Shown one piece after another: positions 8,100-18,380 of a stretch of 64,000 nt of DNA. The position numbers and the translations under genes are program-made. The DNA comes from Anaerolineae bacterium (GTDB taxonomy: Bacteria; Chloroflexota; Anaerolineae; 4572-78; J111). Positions within the stretch are counted from its first letter, which is position 1. The number at the start of each line of letters is the position of its first letter. The notes below the pieces were generated by a model, which did no database searches, was not told where the DNA came from, and saw only the letters and a list, made by a program, of their open reading frames with translations. The stretch covers positions 64,091-128,090 of the forward strand of contig JAJVIM010000021.1 of NCBI GenBank assembly GCA_022071955.1. Direction: 5' to 3'.

Positions 8100-9344
8100 T
8101 TACTGGCCCTGGTATTTCTTGAAGATGATTGTGGCGTTGCGTCCCCCCAAACCAAAGGAGTTTGACATAGCCATACTCACCTCGGCGTGGCGGGCCGTGT
8201 TGGGGGTGTAATCAAGATCGCACTCAGGGTCGGGGGTTTCGTAGTTAATGGTGGGCGAGATAATACCATCGGTTAAGGTTTTCACGCAAACCATTGCTTC
8301 CAGCGCCCCGGCCGCCCCGTACAAATGGCCCGTCATCGATTTGGACGAGGTGATGATGGTATCGTAGGCGTGTTCGCCCAGCACCGCTTTGATGGCCTTG
8401 GTTTCGACCACGTCGTTGAGCGGCGTGCCGGTGCCGTGCGCGTTAACATAATCAATTTGCTCCGGCGAAATCCCGGCCCGGGCAATGGCCCGGCGCATGG
8501 CCAAAATAGCGCCGTAACCGTCCTCGCGCGGCGCGGCCATGTGGTGCGCATCCACCGACGTGCCGTAGCCCACAAATTCCGCCAGAATGGTTGCGCCCCG
8601 TTTTTTGGCGTGTTCCAACTCTTCCAGCACCAGCACCACCGCGCCCTCGCTCATTACAAAGCCGTCGCGGTTCAAATCAAACGGTTTGCAGGCCCCGGCC
8701 GGGTCGTCGTTTCTTTCAGACAGCGCCTTCATCACGTTGAAGCCGGAAATAACCAGCCGGTTGACCGCCGCCTCGGCCCCGCCGGCAATCATCGCGTCGG
8801 CATCGCCGCGTTTGATAATTTCAAACGCCTCGCCCAGCGAATTGGTGCCGGTAGCGCAGGCGGTGCCAATGCACATATTCGGCCCCATCAGGTTGTAATC
8901 GATGGCAATCCGGGCCGCGGCGGTATCGGGCAGCAGCATGGTGATGGCAAACGGACTCACCCGGCTGGGATCGCGCTGGTTCATCACATCGTACTGCTCA
9001 AAAGAGGAACCCATCCCGCCCACACACGAGCCGATGACCAGCCCAATGCGCTCGCGGTCAACGCCATTATTGAGCAAGCCGGAGTGGTCGATGGCTTCAC
9101 GGCTGGCAACCATCGCAAAATGGGTGTAGCGATCCAAGCGGCGAGCCTCTTTGCGGCCCAGCAGTTCGCCGGCGTCAAAATTTTTTACCTCGCCGGCAAA
9201 TTTGGTCACCAGATCGCTGGTATCAAATTGGGTAATTTGGGCAATGCCGCTTTTGCCGGCTATCAAATTTTCCCAGGACTCTGCGACCGTGTTTCCTACG
9301 GGCGTCAGCGCCCCCATCCCGGTTACAACAACACGTCTTTCCAT
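8100..9344 (-). CDS. fabF: 3-oxoacyl-ACP synthase II
   Basis: A condensing enzyme that elongates acyl-ACP with malonyl-ACP. The Cys-His-His set is present: C163 in IGTACATGTNSLG, His in NAHGTGTPLNDVVE, and His in SKSMTGHLYGAAGALE. The C-terminal block SNSFGLGGRNATIIF is diagnostic. The start at 9344 (MERRVVVTGMG) is chosen over an upstream in-frame ATG because GGAGGAG lies 6 bases before it. The length of 414 aa is standard. Together with fabH this is a partial fatty-acid cluster. No acyl-carrier protein, fabD or fabG gene is nearby. Confidence 0.95.
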   Translation of the reverse strand: MERRVVVTGMGALTPVGNTVAESWENLIAGKSGIAQITQFDTSDLVTKFAGEVKNFDAGELLGRKEARRLDRYTHFAMVASREAIDHSGLLNNGVDRERIGLVIGSCVGGMGSSFEQYDVMNQRDPSRVSPFAITMLLPDTAAARIAIDYNLMGPNMCIGTACATGTNSLGEAFEIIKRGDADAMIAGGAEAAVNRLVISGFNVMKALSERNDDPAGACKPFDLNRDGFVMSEGAVVLVLEELEHAKKRGATILAEFVGYGTSVDAHHMAAPREDGYGAILAMRRAIARAGISPEQIDYVNAHGTGTPLNDVVETKAIKAVLGEHAYDTIITSSKSMTGHLYGAAGALEAMVCVKTLTDGIISPTINYETPDPECDLDYTPNTARHAEVSMAMSNSFGLGGRNATIIFKKYQGQ

Positions 9345-9539
9345 ATTGGTCTCCTCCGTAACCACGGGTAATATTCAGATTCGAATGATTATACTTCAGC
9401 CTGCTATGCTAATAACACCACGTTACCGCCAAAGGAACGCCGTTTTGCGCCGGATGGCCCGGTTTTTTGGCGATATTGGGCCGGTCAACCCCAAATTTTG
9501 GGTTTTTGGGAGTGACGCCCCAAATGGGTAAAAATGGGT

Positions 9540-9568
9540 TTGCCACGCGGTTAGGCCTGCGCTATACT
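9540..9568 (+). promoter_or_regulatory. Probable sigma70-type promoter of mnmG
   Basis: TTGCCA (9540-9545) and TATACT (9563-9568) are separated by 17 bases, about 54 bases upstream of the mnmG start. A second TATAAT (9587-9592) lies closer but lacks a matching -35 box. Confidence 0.55.
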
Positions 9569-9621
9569 ACTCCTCTTGAAATTAGATATAATTTGTCAAC
9601 AAAAAAGTTGTGTAACTCCCT

Positions 9622-11571
<1,950 letters not shown>

Positions 11572-11659
11572 AAACGTCGCGCCCGGAACGTTTGCCGGGT
11601 GACGGCCAACCGTCGGTTAATTTTGTGTGATTGCGCTTTCGTATATTTGGGGTTGTGGT

Positions 11660-11716
11660 ATAATTCGCAATTCGTAATACGTAATTCATAAAAAATTACG
11701 CATTACGAATTACGTA
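11660..11716. repeat. AATTCGTAAT-type degenerate repeat
   Basis: A run of AATTCGCAATTCGTAATACG followed by ATTACGCATTACGAATTACG forms short tandem and inverted repeats directly upstream of the zinc-ribbon gene. It belongs to the same family as the arrays at 4070, 22501 and 51937. Confidence 0.7.
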
Positions 11717-11735
11717 TTCGTGACAGGAGTCTTCA

Positions 11736-12425
11736 ATGCCAGAAATAACTATCCCGTCGTTTGTGATTACGGGACTGCAAGTGGTTTTAGCCTTTCTCGG
11801 CGCGTTTATGGTAGCGCTGTGGCTAAGTATGATTGTGTGGGCCTGGCGCGATGCTCGCCGCCGCGCCCGCGATGTGTTTGCGGTGCTGCTGGCTACGCTG
11901 ATGGTAGCCATTTTTGGGCCGCTGGGCCTGCTGTTGTACGCGCTGCTGCGCCCGCCGGTCACTTTGGCGGAAGAGTACGAACGCTCGCTGGAAGAAGAGG
12001 CGCTGCTACAGGATTTGGAAGAACGACCGCGCTGCCCCGGCTGCTCGCGGCAGGTGAAAGAGGAGTGGATTTTGTGCCCGGACTGCCACACCACCCTGCA
12101 AAATGTGTGCGACAACTGCGGCAAAACGCTGCACCTGGCCTGGACCATTTGCCCCTACTGCGCCGCGCCGGTTGAAGCCGAAGCCGACCACTATCACGGC
12201 GGTTCGTCCGGGCAGGCAAGCGTGGCCACCCAGCAAATGATGCGGCCCGAGCCGGAACCGGCAGCCCAGCGGCCAGTGATGGTGGCTTCGCCGCCGCCCG
12301 TACCGCCCGCCGGACGGATTGGCCCCTCTGCGCCAACAATTGGCCAGCAGGCCATCCCCACCCCGCCCTCTACCCGCAGCAGCGATGAAACTCGCCCGCA
12401 GGTGCCAGGAACCGGAACACTGTAA
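11736..12425 (+). CDS. Membrane protein with double zinc ribbon
   Basis: An uncharacterised 229-aa protein. Two hydrophobic helices occupy residues 10-33 and 46-70, and a short acidic coiled segment follows (EEYERSLEEEALLQDLEE). Next is a double zinc ribbon of four CxxC knuckles: CPGC, CPDC, CDNC and CPYC (residues about 97-147). The C-terminal 80 residues are Pro/Ser/Thr-rich and low-complexity. Zinc-ribbon membrane proteins of this type are often scaffold or quality-control factors, but no specific role can be assigned. The start has a good AGGAG, and a strong terminator follows. Confidence 0.7.
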   Translation: MPEITIPSFVITGLQVVLAFLGAFMVALWLSMIVWAWRDARRRARDVFAVLLATLMVAIFGPLGLLLYALLRPPVTLAEEYERSLEEEALLQDLEERPRCPGCSRQVKEEWILCPDCHTTLQNVCDNCGKTLHLAWTICPYCAAPVEAEADHYHGGSSGQASVATQQMMRPEPEPAAQRPVMVASPPPVPPAGRIGPSAPTIGQQAIPTPPSTRSSDETRPQVPGTGTL

Positions 12426-12448
12426 GTTTTCAATTAGCTCGATGAATC

Positions 12449-12479
12449 AAACAGCGAGGCTGACAGCCTCGCTGTTTTT
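12449..12479 (+). terminator. Rho-independent terminator
   Basis: A 12-bp stem AAACAGCGAGGC/GCCTCGCTGTTT closes on a TGACA loop and is followed by TTG, 24 bases past the stop of the zinc-ribbon gene. Confidence 0.85.
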
Positions 12480-12583
12480 GGTTTGGGTCTGTAATAAGCG
12501 CCGCAGGCCGGGGGGCTTGGGGGGTAGTTCCCCCCAAAATTCTCCTCTCCCAACTCACGTTGCCCAACCCCTTTTGATTTAAC

Positions 12584-13279
12584 TTACCGGCAGCGCGCCG
12601 CGAGCGCCGTTTTATCGTGTACAGTGATGCGGTAACGCCGGTCAACAGAAATGTATTTGTTACGCTTGTAGTTAACCATCACCTGATTGATGCGTTCGCG
12701 TGACGCGCCGACCAGATCGCCGATGTCGCTTTGGGTGAGGCGGATGGGGATAAGCGTGTCACTGCCGTTGGCCGGCCGGCCATACTGCTCGGCAAAGGCC
12801 AAAATTTGCCGCGCCACCCGGCCGTACACATCAAGCGTGGCCAGCGACTGGATTTGCTCATTGGCCAGCCGCAGCCGTTTGGCCAGAATATGCACCAAAT
12901 TATAAGTAATGGCCGGGATCGTTTGCAGGCATTCCTGAAACGTGGGCCGGTCCATCCACAGCAGCGATGATTTTTCCAGCGTGACCACGTTGGCCGAGCG
13001 GCCGGCGCTGTCAACCAGGCTCATTTCGCCCACGGTATCGCCGGGGCCAAGAATGGCCAAAATCACCTCGGTGCCATCAAGCTGCTGGGTAAATATTTTC
13101 AGCGTACCGTCCAGAATCAGGTAAATAACCTCGCCGGGTTGCTCGACAATTGCCAGATTACTGCCCGCGCCAAACGTGCGGTGATGCAGGTGCTCGTTGA
13201 GCCAATCCAGTTCGCTGTCGGTTAAATTATGGAACAGGGCGATGCTGCCCAGGCTACGAGGGTCATCTACGACCGTCAT
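12584..13279 (-). CDS. Crp/Fnr-family transcription regulator
   Basis: A 231-aa regulator. The N-terminal cyclic-nucleotide-binding-like beta roll has GEVIYLILDGTLKIFTQQLDGTEVILAILGPGDTVGEMSLVD (about residues 48-90). The dimerisation helix is around LVHILAKRLRLANEQI. The C-terminal winged helix has recognition helix GASRERINQVMVNYKR. The helix carries the Arg-Glu pattern seen in Crp-like proteins rather than a classic Fnr pattern, and there is no N-terminal Cys cluster for an Fe-S centre. The start at 13279 has GGGGAG just upstream. It is the first gene-adjacent regulator of the DedA block, but the spacing does not prove co-transcription. The effector is unknown. Confidence 0.88.
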   Translation of the reverse strand: MTVVDDPRSLGSIALFHNLTDSELDWLNEHLHHRTFGAGSNLAIVEQPGEVIYLILDGTLKIFTQQLDGTEVILAILGPGDTVGEMSLVDSAGRSANVVTLEKSSLLWMDRPTFQECLQTIPAITYNLVHILAKRLRLANEQIQSLATLDVYGRVARQILAFAEQYGRPANGSDTLIPIRLTQSDIGDLVGASRERINQVMVNYKRNKYISVDRRYRITVHDKTALAARCR

Positions 13280-13308
13280 TGCTCCCCTGTGGCTGCCAGC
13301 CAGTAAAA

Positions 13309-13971
13309 TCAGGCGTTTTCGGTTGCGGCTTGTTCGCGCCGGCTGTAGCGGTCGCGCACGTATTCAAACACAATGGGCGCTACGGAAATGGCGATAATCA
13401 CCAGAATCACCAGCGAGAAATTCTTCTCGACGAAGGGCAGGTTGCCAAAAAAGAAGCCGACGAGGGTAAAGAGTAGCACCCACACTACCGCACCGACAAC
13501 GTTAAAAACAATAAAACGAGAGTAATCCATGGTGCCAATGCCCGCCACAAACGGGGCAAATGTCCGCACAATCGGCACAAAGCGGGCCAGAATAATGGTT
13601 TTGCCGCCGTGCTTTTCATAGAATGCCTGGGTGCGGTCCAGATAATCTTTTCTCAAAAAGCGAATATTGCCGCTAAACGCCCTGGGGCCAATGTAATGGC
13701 CAATCCAATAATTAACGGTATCGCCCAAAACGGCCGCCACAATCAACAGAATAACCAGCCACCACAAGCTAAGCCCGCCCAATGCTGCCAGCGCACCGGC
13801 CGCAAACAACAGCGAGTCGCCGGGCAGAAACGGGGTGACAACCAGGCCGGTTTCGCAAAAGATCACCACAAACAATAACAGATAAGTCCATGTGCCGTAC
13901 ATCGCCGTGACGTTGCGCAAATGCTCGTCAAGGTGCAAAAACAAATCGATCAAAGTTGAAATAAACTCCAT
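13309..13971 (-). CDS. DedA/SNARE-associated family membrane protein
   Basis: A 220-aa integral membrane protein of the DedA family. Bacterial members support envelope homeostasis, some as lipid-carrier flippases. Family blocks include FCETGLVVTPFLPGDSLLFAAG near residue 40, DTVNYWIGHYIGP, and the signature ARFVPIVRTFAPFVAGIG. At least five hydrophobic segments are present, and the C-terminus is basic (YVRDRYSRREQ). The start has AAAGGAA upstream. The neighbouring genes on the same strand are also membrane proteins. Confidence 0.88.
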   Translation of the reverse strand: MEFISTLIDLFLHLDEHLRNVTAMYGTWTYLLLFVVIFCETGLVVTPFLPGDSLLFAAGALAALGGLSLWWLVILLIVAAVLGDTVNYWIGHYIGPRAFSGNIRFLRKDYLDRTQAFYEKHGGKTIILARFVPIVRTFAPFVAGIGTMDYSRFIVFNVVGAVVWVLLFTLVGFFFGNLPFVEKNFSLVILVIIAISVAPIVFEYVRDRYSRREQAATENA

Positions 13972-14005
13972 TATTGATTTCCTTTATCCATAAATAAATT
14001 CCAAA

Positions 14006-14989
14006 TTACAAATCAGAGGGCGGCGGAACCGCCTCGGGCCAGGCGGGCATCCCCAGCAGGCGGGCATGGATGTAACGGCTCAAAAGTTTGAGCGTAGCCA
14101 AAACCGGAACAATAATGATGGCTCCCAGCACACCACTTAACGCCAACGCCGCAATTAAGGCTACAAACACTATCCCCGGATGCAATTGCAGGCTATGCCC
14201 CAACAACTGTGGTCGTAGCCAGAAATTATCAACTTGTTGAATAACGGTATACACCAGCACAAACACAATGGCCAACCCCAGCCAAGACAACGGCAGCCAA
14301 CCACTGCGATAAAGCCAGATAATTAGCAACGTACTTATACCAAACATCAGCGCCAGAATCAAAAAGATTAACAGTTGCATCCGCAAAAACACGCTCCACA
14401 ACAAATCAATCTCTTCCAGCAACCGATGCCCATCCTCCTGAGCCGCGGGCGGCAGCCAGGCCACCAGCCACGGTTTCAAGCGCGGGCCATCTTTTAAAAA
14501 ATAAAACAGGCTCACCAGTGCTACCGAACTCCACAGCAGGTTGTCGGTAATGGCCCCCAGCATACCCACTGGACTGACCGGCAGCGCTGCCAGCGCATTG
14601 CCCGCCGAACGGCCCAGGCTGTCAACCACATAGGTGGGGTTAAGTTCAACACTCAACACGCGCATTGGGCGGGTAAGCAAGGTCTGCATCTCGGTCAGAG
14701 CCTCGGTAAGTTCCTGCGTTAACCGAGGCAACTGCGCCCAGGCGACAGCCCCAAATGCAGCCACTAACCCGGCCAAAACCAAAAACGTTGCAACATAAAT
14801 CGCACTCACCGCCACCGAGCGCGGCCAACGCCAACGACGTTGCAGCCAGCAAACCAACGGATTGAGCAAATAGGCCACTAACGCGGCAATCAACAACGAG
14901 TCGGCCAGCGGGCGAGTCAGAATAACCAGTAAAACAAAAAGCACCAACACTGCCAGACCAACCAGATACCAGCTTGCCACAGAACGCAT
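14006..14989 (-). CDS. AI-2E/PerM-family transporter
   Basis: A membrane protein of 327 aa from the AI-2 exporter/PerM superfamily, which includes TqsA and sodium-proton antiporters. It has an N-terminal pair of helices (residues 8-45) and a third near 55-80. A periplasmic helical region follows (residues 85-140), and then the conserved C-terminal helical bundle with LKDGPRLKPWLVAWLP and VYTVIQQVDNFWLRPQLLGHSLQLHPGIVFVAL. The latter closely matches the family signature. The substrate cannot be inferred. A GAGGAG ribosome binding site precedes the start, and the antiporter gene lies 23 bases upstream. Confidence 0.85.
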   Translation of the reverse strand: MRSVASWYLVGLAVLVLFVLLVILTRPLADSLLIAALVAYLLNPLVCWLQRRWRWPRSVAVSAIYVATFLVLAGLVAAFGAVAWAQLPRLTQELTEALTEMQTLLTRPMRVLSVELNPTYVVDSLGRSAGNALAALPVSPVGMLGAITDNLLWSSVALVSLFYFLKDGPRLKPWLVAWLPPAAQEDGHRLLEEIDLLWSVFLRMQLLIFLILALMFGISTLLIIWLYRSGWLPLSWLGLAIVFVLVYTVIQQVDNFWLRPQLLGHSLQLHPGIVFVALIAALALSGVLGAIIIVPVLATLKLLSRYIHARLLGMPAWPEAVPPPSDL

Positions 14990-15012
14990 TAAACACGCTC
15001 CTCAGGATTTGT

Positions 15013-16107
15013 TCATCTGGTTGTTTTGTGGCTGGCCTTAAAAGACAACCACAACGACAACAGCAGCACCAAAACCGTCGCGGGAATTATAATCGTATTC
15101 ATCATAAAACCAAAAATCCCCAATGTCTGGGATTGAGTCACCGCAAAAATCAAATACAGAGTGTAGGCCACGTAATACGCCAAAAACAGAAAGCCCTCCC
15201 AGCGAGCAATCCGCCCGCCGGTAAAAAAGATGGGCAGGCAGGCCACCGCCACTACCGTCATCACCGGAATATCAAACCTCAAACCCTGCGGCGACACCGC
15301 TACCCCGGCCGGTGAAACCACCGCCGCCAGGCCCAGTACCGCCAAAATATTAAAAATATTGCTGCCGACCACGTTGCCCACCGCAATATCACGTTCACCG
15401 CGCACGCTGGCTACCACCGAAGTAGCCACTTCTGGCAACGACGTTCCGGCAGCAACGATGGTCAGCCCAATCACCAGTTCGCTCACGCCCATTGTTCGGG
15501 CCAGGGCAACGGCTCCCGTTACCAGCCAGTTGGCGCCCAGCACCAGCAGCCCCAACCCCACCCCAATGTACGCCACCTGAATAAGGATATTTTTGGCTGA
15601 TTTCTGCTGTTCCACCCCAAACGACTCATCGTAGGCCGGGCCAAGCGACTGGTTTTCACGGCGGCTCTGCCACACAGACCAAACCGTGTAAATCACCACG
15701 CCGCTAAACAACAACAGCCCATCGAACCGGCCAACCACGCCATCCAGGCTCATCAACCACAGCCCGGCCGATACGCCAATCATTATTGGCACGTCGCGCC
15801 GAATGAGCTGGCGGCTAACCACCAATGGCACAATCAACGCCGACACGCCCAAAATAAACAGCACGTTGAAAATATTACTGCCGACCACGTTGCCCAGGGC
15901 AATATCGGCCTGCCCGGCCAGCGCCGATTGCACGCTCACGGCCATTTCCGGCGCGCTGGTGCCGTAGGCCACCACCGTTAACCCAATTACCAGCGGCGAA
16001 ATACCCACCATTGCCGCCAACCGCGCCGCGCCGCGCACCAACCCTTCGGCGCCAACAACCAGCAAAATCAGGCCAAGAATTAGTTGAACCATTACCAGTG
16101 CGGACAA
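15013..16107 (-). CDS. Calcium/sodium antiporter, CaCA family (YrbG-like)
   Basis: A 364-aa membrane antiporter with two internally repeated alpha motifs. The first is AYGTSAPEMAVSVQSALAGQADIALGNVVGSNIFNVLFILG. The second is AAGTSLPEVATSVVASVRGERDIAVGNVVGSNIFNILAVLG. These carry the acidic residues that bind Ca2+ and Na+. About ten hydrophobic segments are present, with a hydrophilic loop around residues 150-190. The likely start is TTG at 16107, because AGGAGG sits five bases upstream. An ATG at 16092 is the alternative. Confidence 0.92.
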   Translation of the reverse strand: MSALVMVQLILGLILLVVGAEGLVRGAARLAAMVGISPLVIGLTVVAYGTSAPEMAVSVQSALAGQADIALGNVVGSNIFNVLFILGVSALIVPLVVSRQLIRRDVPIMIGVSAGLWLMSLDGVVGRFDGLLLFSGVVIYTVWSVWQSRRENQSLGPAYDESFGVEQQKSAKNILIQVAYIGVGLGLLVLGANWLVTGAVALARTMGVSELVIGLTIVAAGTSLPEVATSVVASVRGERDIAVGNVVGSNIFNILAVLGLAAVVSPAGVAVSPQGLRFDIPVMTVVAVACLPIFFTGGRIARWEGFLFLAYYVAYTLYLIFAVTQSQTLGIFGFMMNTIIIPATVLVLLLSLWLSFKASHKTTR

Positions 16108-16116
16108 AACAACCTC

Positions 16117-16833
16117 CTAATTAGTCTCTGTGGGTTTGGGCGCCGAGGTTACCGTGGCCAGCATCTTTTTCTGGCGACCAGCGGCGGCTCGCTTGCGTTG
16201 CACTTCTTTGCGATGCAGGTATTCGGGGTGGGTGGTTAAGTTGCGGAAAAAGTAAATATGCTCGGTTTCACCGCTAAAACCGAGTTTTTCAAACAGGTGG
16301 CGGGCCGGTTGATTTTCAACACCGGTATCAACCAGCATCATCCGCGCACCGTGCTCAATAAAGCGCTCGGTCAGCCGTTCTACCAACTGCTCGCCTACAC
16401 CCAGGCCGCGAGTTTCCGGGGCTACGCCCACCCATAACAAATAGCCGTAACTCCAGGCGCTGCGCCGCTTGGTAATGAGCGTGCCCAGCACAAAACCAAC
16501 CAATTTCTCTTCGCGGTCGGCTACCAGGCAAAAATCACCATCGGAGGCAAACAGCTCAACAATTTCGTACTCATCCCAGGTACGATAAAGGGTTGGCCAA
16601 TCTGTGGTAAAAATACGTTCACCCAGCGCGTACACTTTGGGCAAATCCTCCAAAGTCATTTCCCGAATAGCCAGATGGATCTCTTTGGCTTTGGGTCGAG
16701 ATTTGGCTTTGGTTTTGGGTTTGGGTTGGGGCTGAGATTTGGGTCTGGGTTTGGGCTTGGCTTTTAGTTTTTCGGCCGGCTGCTGCTTTTTTTTGTCCCG
16801 CTTTTTATCTTTTTCTTTTTTCTTTTTGGCCAT
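16117..16833 (-). CDS. GNAT-family N-acetyltransferase with Lys/Pro-rich N-terminus
   Basis: A 238-aa protein. Residues 1-50 are almost only Lys, Arg, Pro, Gln and Ala, in a repeated K-P/K-A pattern. Such a tail resembles nucleic-acid-binding or histone-like extensions. Residues 52-205 form a GNAT domain with the acetyl-CoA loop ETRGLGVGEQLVERLTERF and the C-terminal block DTGVENQPARHLFEKLGFSG. The C-terminal 30 residues are basic again (RKEVQRKRAAAGRQKK). The substrate is unknown. The acidic tract of the family is normal, so an active enzyme is likely. The gene ends 10 bases before the antiporter start and probably shares its operon. Confidence 0.85.
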   Translation of the reverse strand: MAKKKKEKDKKRDKKKQQPAEKLKAKPKPRPKSQPQPKPKTKAKSRPKAKEIHLAIREMTLEDLPKVYALGERIFTTDWPTLYRTWDEYEIVELFASDGDFCLVADREEKLVGFVLGTLITKRRSAWSYGYLLWVGVAPETRGLGVGEQLVERLTERFIEHGARMMLVDTGVENQPARHLFEKLGFSGETEHIYFFRNLTTHPEYLHRKEVQRKRAAAGRQKKMLATVTSAPKPTETN

Positions 16834-17008
16834 AAATCCTATCGTCTGCCCATTGGTCCCCTACCGGTTATCGGGGGAAAATCAATTCAAACAGGCAGAT
16901 TATCCGGCACAAGCAGGCAAATGTCAATTAGCAGGAATAGAGGCTATGAGTCCTATATTGCTATCCCGGCCGGCGTGATACAATGAATCCAACCGGAAAG
17001 GAAACCGC

Positions 17009-18253
17009 GTGAACAATATTCTGGCCGCCTATCAATTTGGCATGTTCAGTTGGATGTATTTTGTAGGCTCGCTGCTGGCGGCAACTGTTGCGCTTATCCT
17101 CTGGCAGCGACGCGTCGCCTACGGAGCAATTCTGTTGTCATTGATGGAAGTGGCCGTAGCGGTATGGAGTTTGGGGGCCGCGTTTGAAGCCGCCGCTCCC
17201 ACAGTGGCGGGCAAGTTATTTTGGTCGCAGGTGCATTACCTGGGCACAACACTCGCGCCGCTGTTTTATTTTTTGTTCACAGTGGCTTACGCGCAACAGC
17301 AGCGCTGGCTCATCCGGCGCAACATCGCCCTGCTGGCCGTTGTGCCAATTTTGACTAACCTGATGGCCTGGACCAATCCCTGGCACGGTTGGCTGTGGAG
17401 CAACATTACGCTCACGACCAGCGGATTGGCCATTTATCATCGCGGCTGGTACTGGTGGTTTTTTGTGGCCTATACTTACACCCTGCTTTTTTCCGGGCTG
17501 GTTACGTTATACATCACCATTTGGCGTTTTCCCGTTCATTATCAGTCGCAGATTATCCCGTTGCTGATTGGCTCGGCGCTGCCCATCACCACCAACCTGA
17601 TGTATGTTTTACGGCTGAATTTGATTTACGGCCTGGATTTAACGCCGCTGGCTTTTCTGCTGTCTGGGTTGGTACTGACCTGGGCCATCTTACGCTTTCG
17701 ATTATTTGACCTGATTCCCATTGCCCGCAGCCGGCTGGTAGACACTATGCTCGATGCAGTGCTGGTGCTCGATATTCGCCAGCGCATTGCCGACGCCAAC
17801 CCGGCGGCGCAGGCGTTGTTAGGCCAGCCGGCCAAACAGCTTATCGGCCAACCCGCGCTCCCCATGTTGAGCCACTGGCCCAATATGGTTCAATATCTGA
17901 CAACCGAGGTGGATTTACGAACCAAAATTCAGCTTACTGCCCCGGCTCGTGTGTTCGATTTGCGGGTGTCGCCGCTGCGAAACCGGCGCGGCCGGCTCAC
18001 CGGCCGGCTGCTCATGCTGCACGACATCACCGAACGCGAACAGCTCATCGTCAATTTGCAGACAGCCCTGGCCCAGGTTAAAACTCTGCGCGGGTTACTG
18101 CCCATTTGCGCCAACTGCAAAAAAATCAGAGATGACGGCGGCTACTGGCACACTGTTGAAGAGTACCTCCGCGACCACTCCGAAGCCGATTTTAGCCACG
18201 GCATCTGCCCGGATTGTATGCAGGCGTTGTACGCCGATTTTATCAAAAAATGA
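17009..18253 (+). CDS. 7TM/PAS sensor without a kinase domain, C-terminal cysteine motif
   Basis: A 414-aa sensory protein starting at GTG with GGAAAGGAAA upstream. Residues 10-230 hold seven or eight hydrophobic segments of the histidine-kinase N-terminal 7TM type. A PAS domain follows (residues 240-345) with LVDTMLDAVLVLDIRQRIADANPAAQALLG. After a short coiled coil the protein ends with CANCKKIRDDGGYWHTVEEYL and HGICPDCM, so four Cys could bind a metal. This ending is known from many bacterial PAS and response-regulator proteins. No HisKA, HATPase, GGDEF or HAMP output is present, so the output mechanism is unclear. Confidence 0.82.
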   Translation: MNNILAAYQFGMFSWMYFVGSLLAATVALILWQRRVAYGAILLSLMEVAVAVWSLGAAFEAAAPTVAGKLFWSQVHYLGTTLAPLFYFLFTVAYAQQQRWLIRRNIALLAVVPILTNLMAWTNPWHGWLWSNITLTTSGLAIYHRGWYWWFFVAYTYTLLFSGLVTLYITIWRFPVHYQSQIIPLLIGSALPITTNLMYVLRLNLIYGLDLTPLAFLLSGLVLTWAILRFRLFDLIPIARSRLVDTMLDAVLVLDIRQRIADANPAAQALLGQPAKQLIGQPALPMLSHWPNMVQYLTTEVDLRTKIQLTAPARVFDLRVSPLRNRRGRLTGRLLMLHDITEREQLIVNLQTALAQVKTLRGLLPICANCKKIRDDGGYWHTVEEYLRDHSEADFSHGICPDCMQALYADFIKK

Positions 18254-18274
18254 GCGTCCGGTTGCAGGCAAACC

Positions 18275-18300
18275 AATCCGGCCTTCGGGCCGGATTTTTG
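18275..18300 (+). terminator. Rho-independent terminator
   Basis: The stem AATCCGGCC/GGCCGGATT closes on a TTCG tetraloop and is followed by TTTTG. It lies 22 bases past the sensor gene stop and separates that gene from uvrA. Confidence 0.85.
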
Positions 18301-18380
18301 TTTTTAGGCGGCATTGTGCTACAATGACAAACTGCCTAGAATTTATGTTCTAATATGTCAAGTAGAAAGTAATATATCTT

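Noticed and set aside
9480..9540. CCCAAATTTTGGG-type palindromes between fabF and mnmG as a specific fatty-acid regulator operator
   Set aside because: Short and not matched to a known consensus. Only a promoter could be supported in this gap.
12584..13279. Fnr-type oxygen sensor with Fe-S cluster
   Set aside because: No N-terminal Cys cluster is present, so only the general Crp/Fnr family call is supported.
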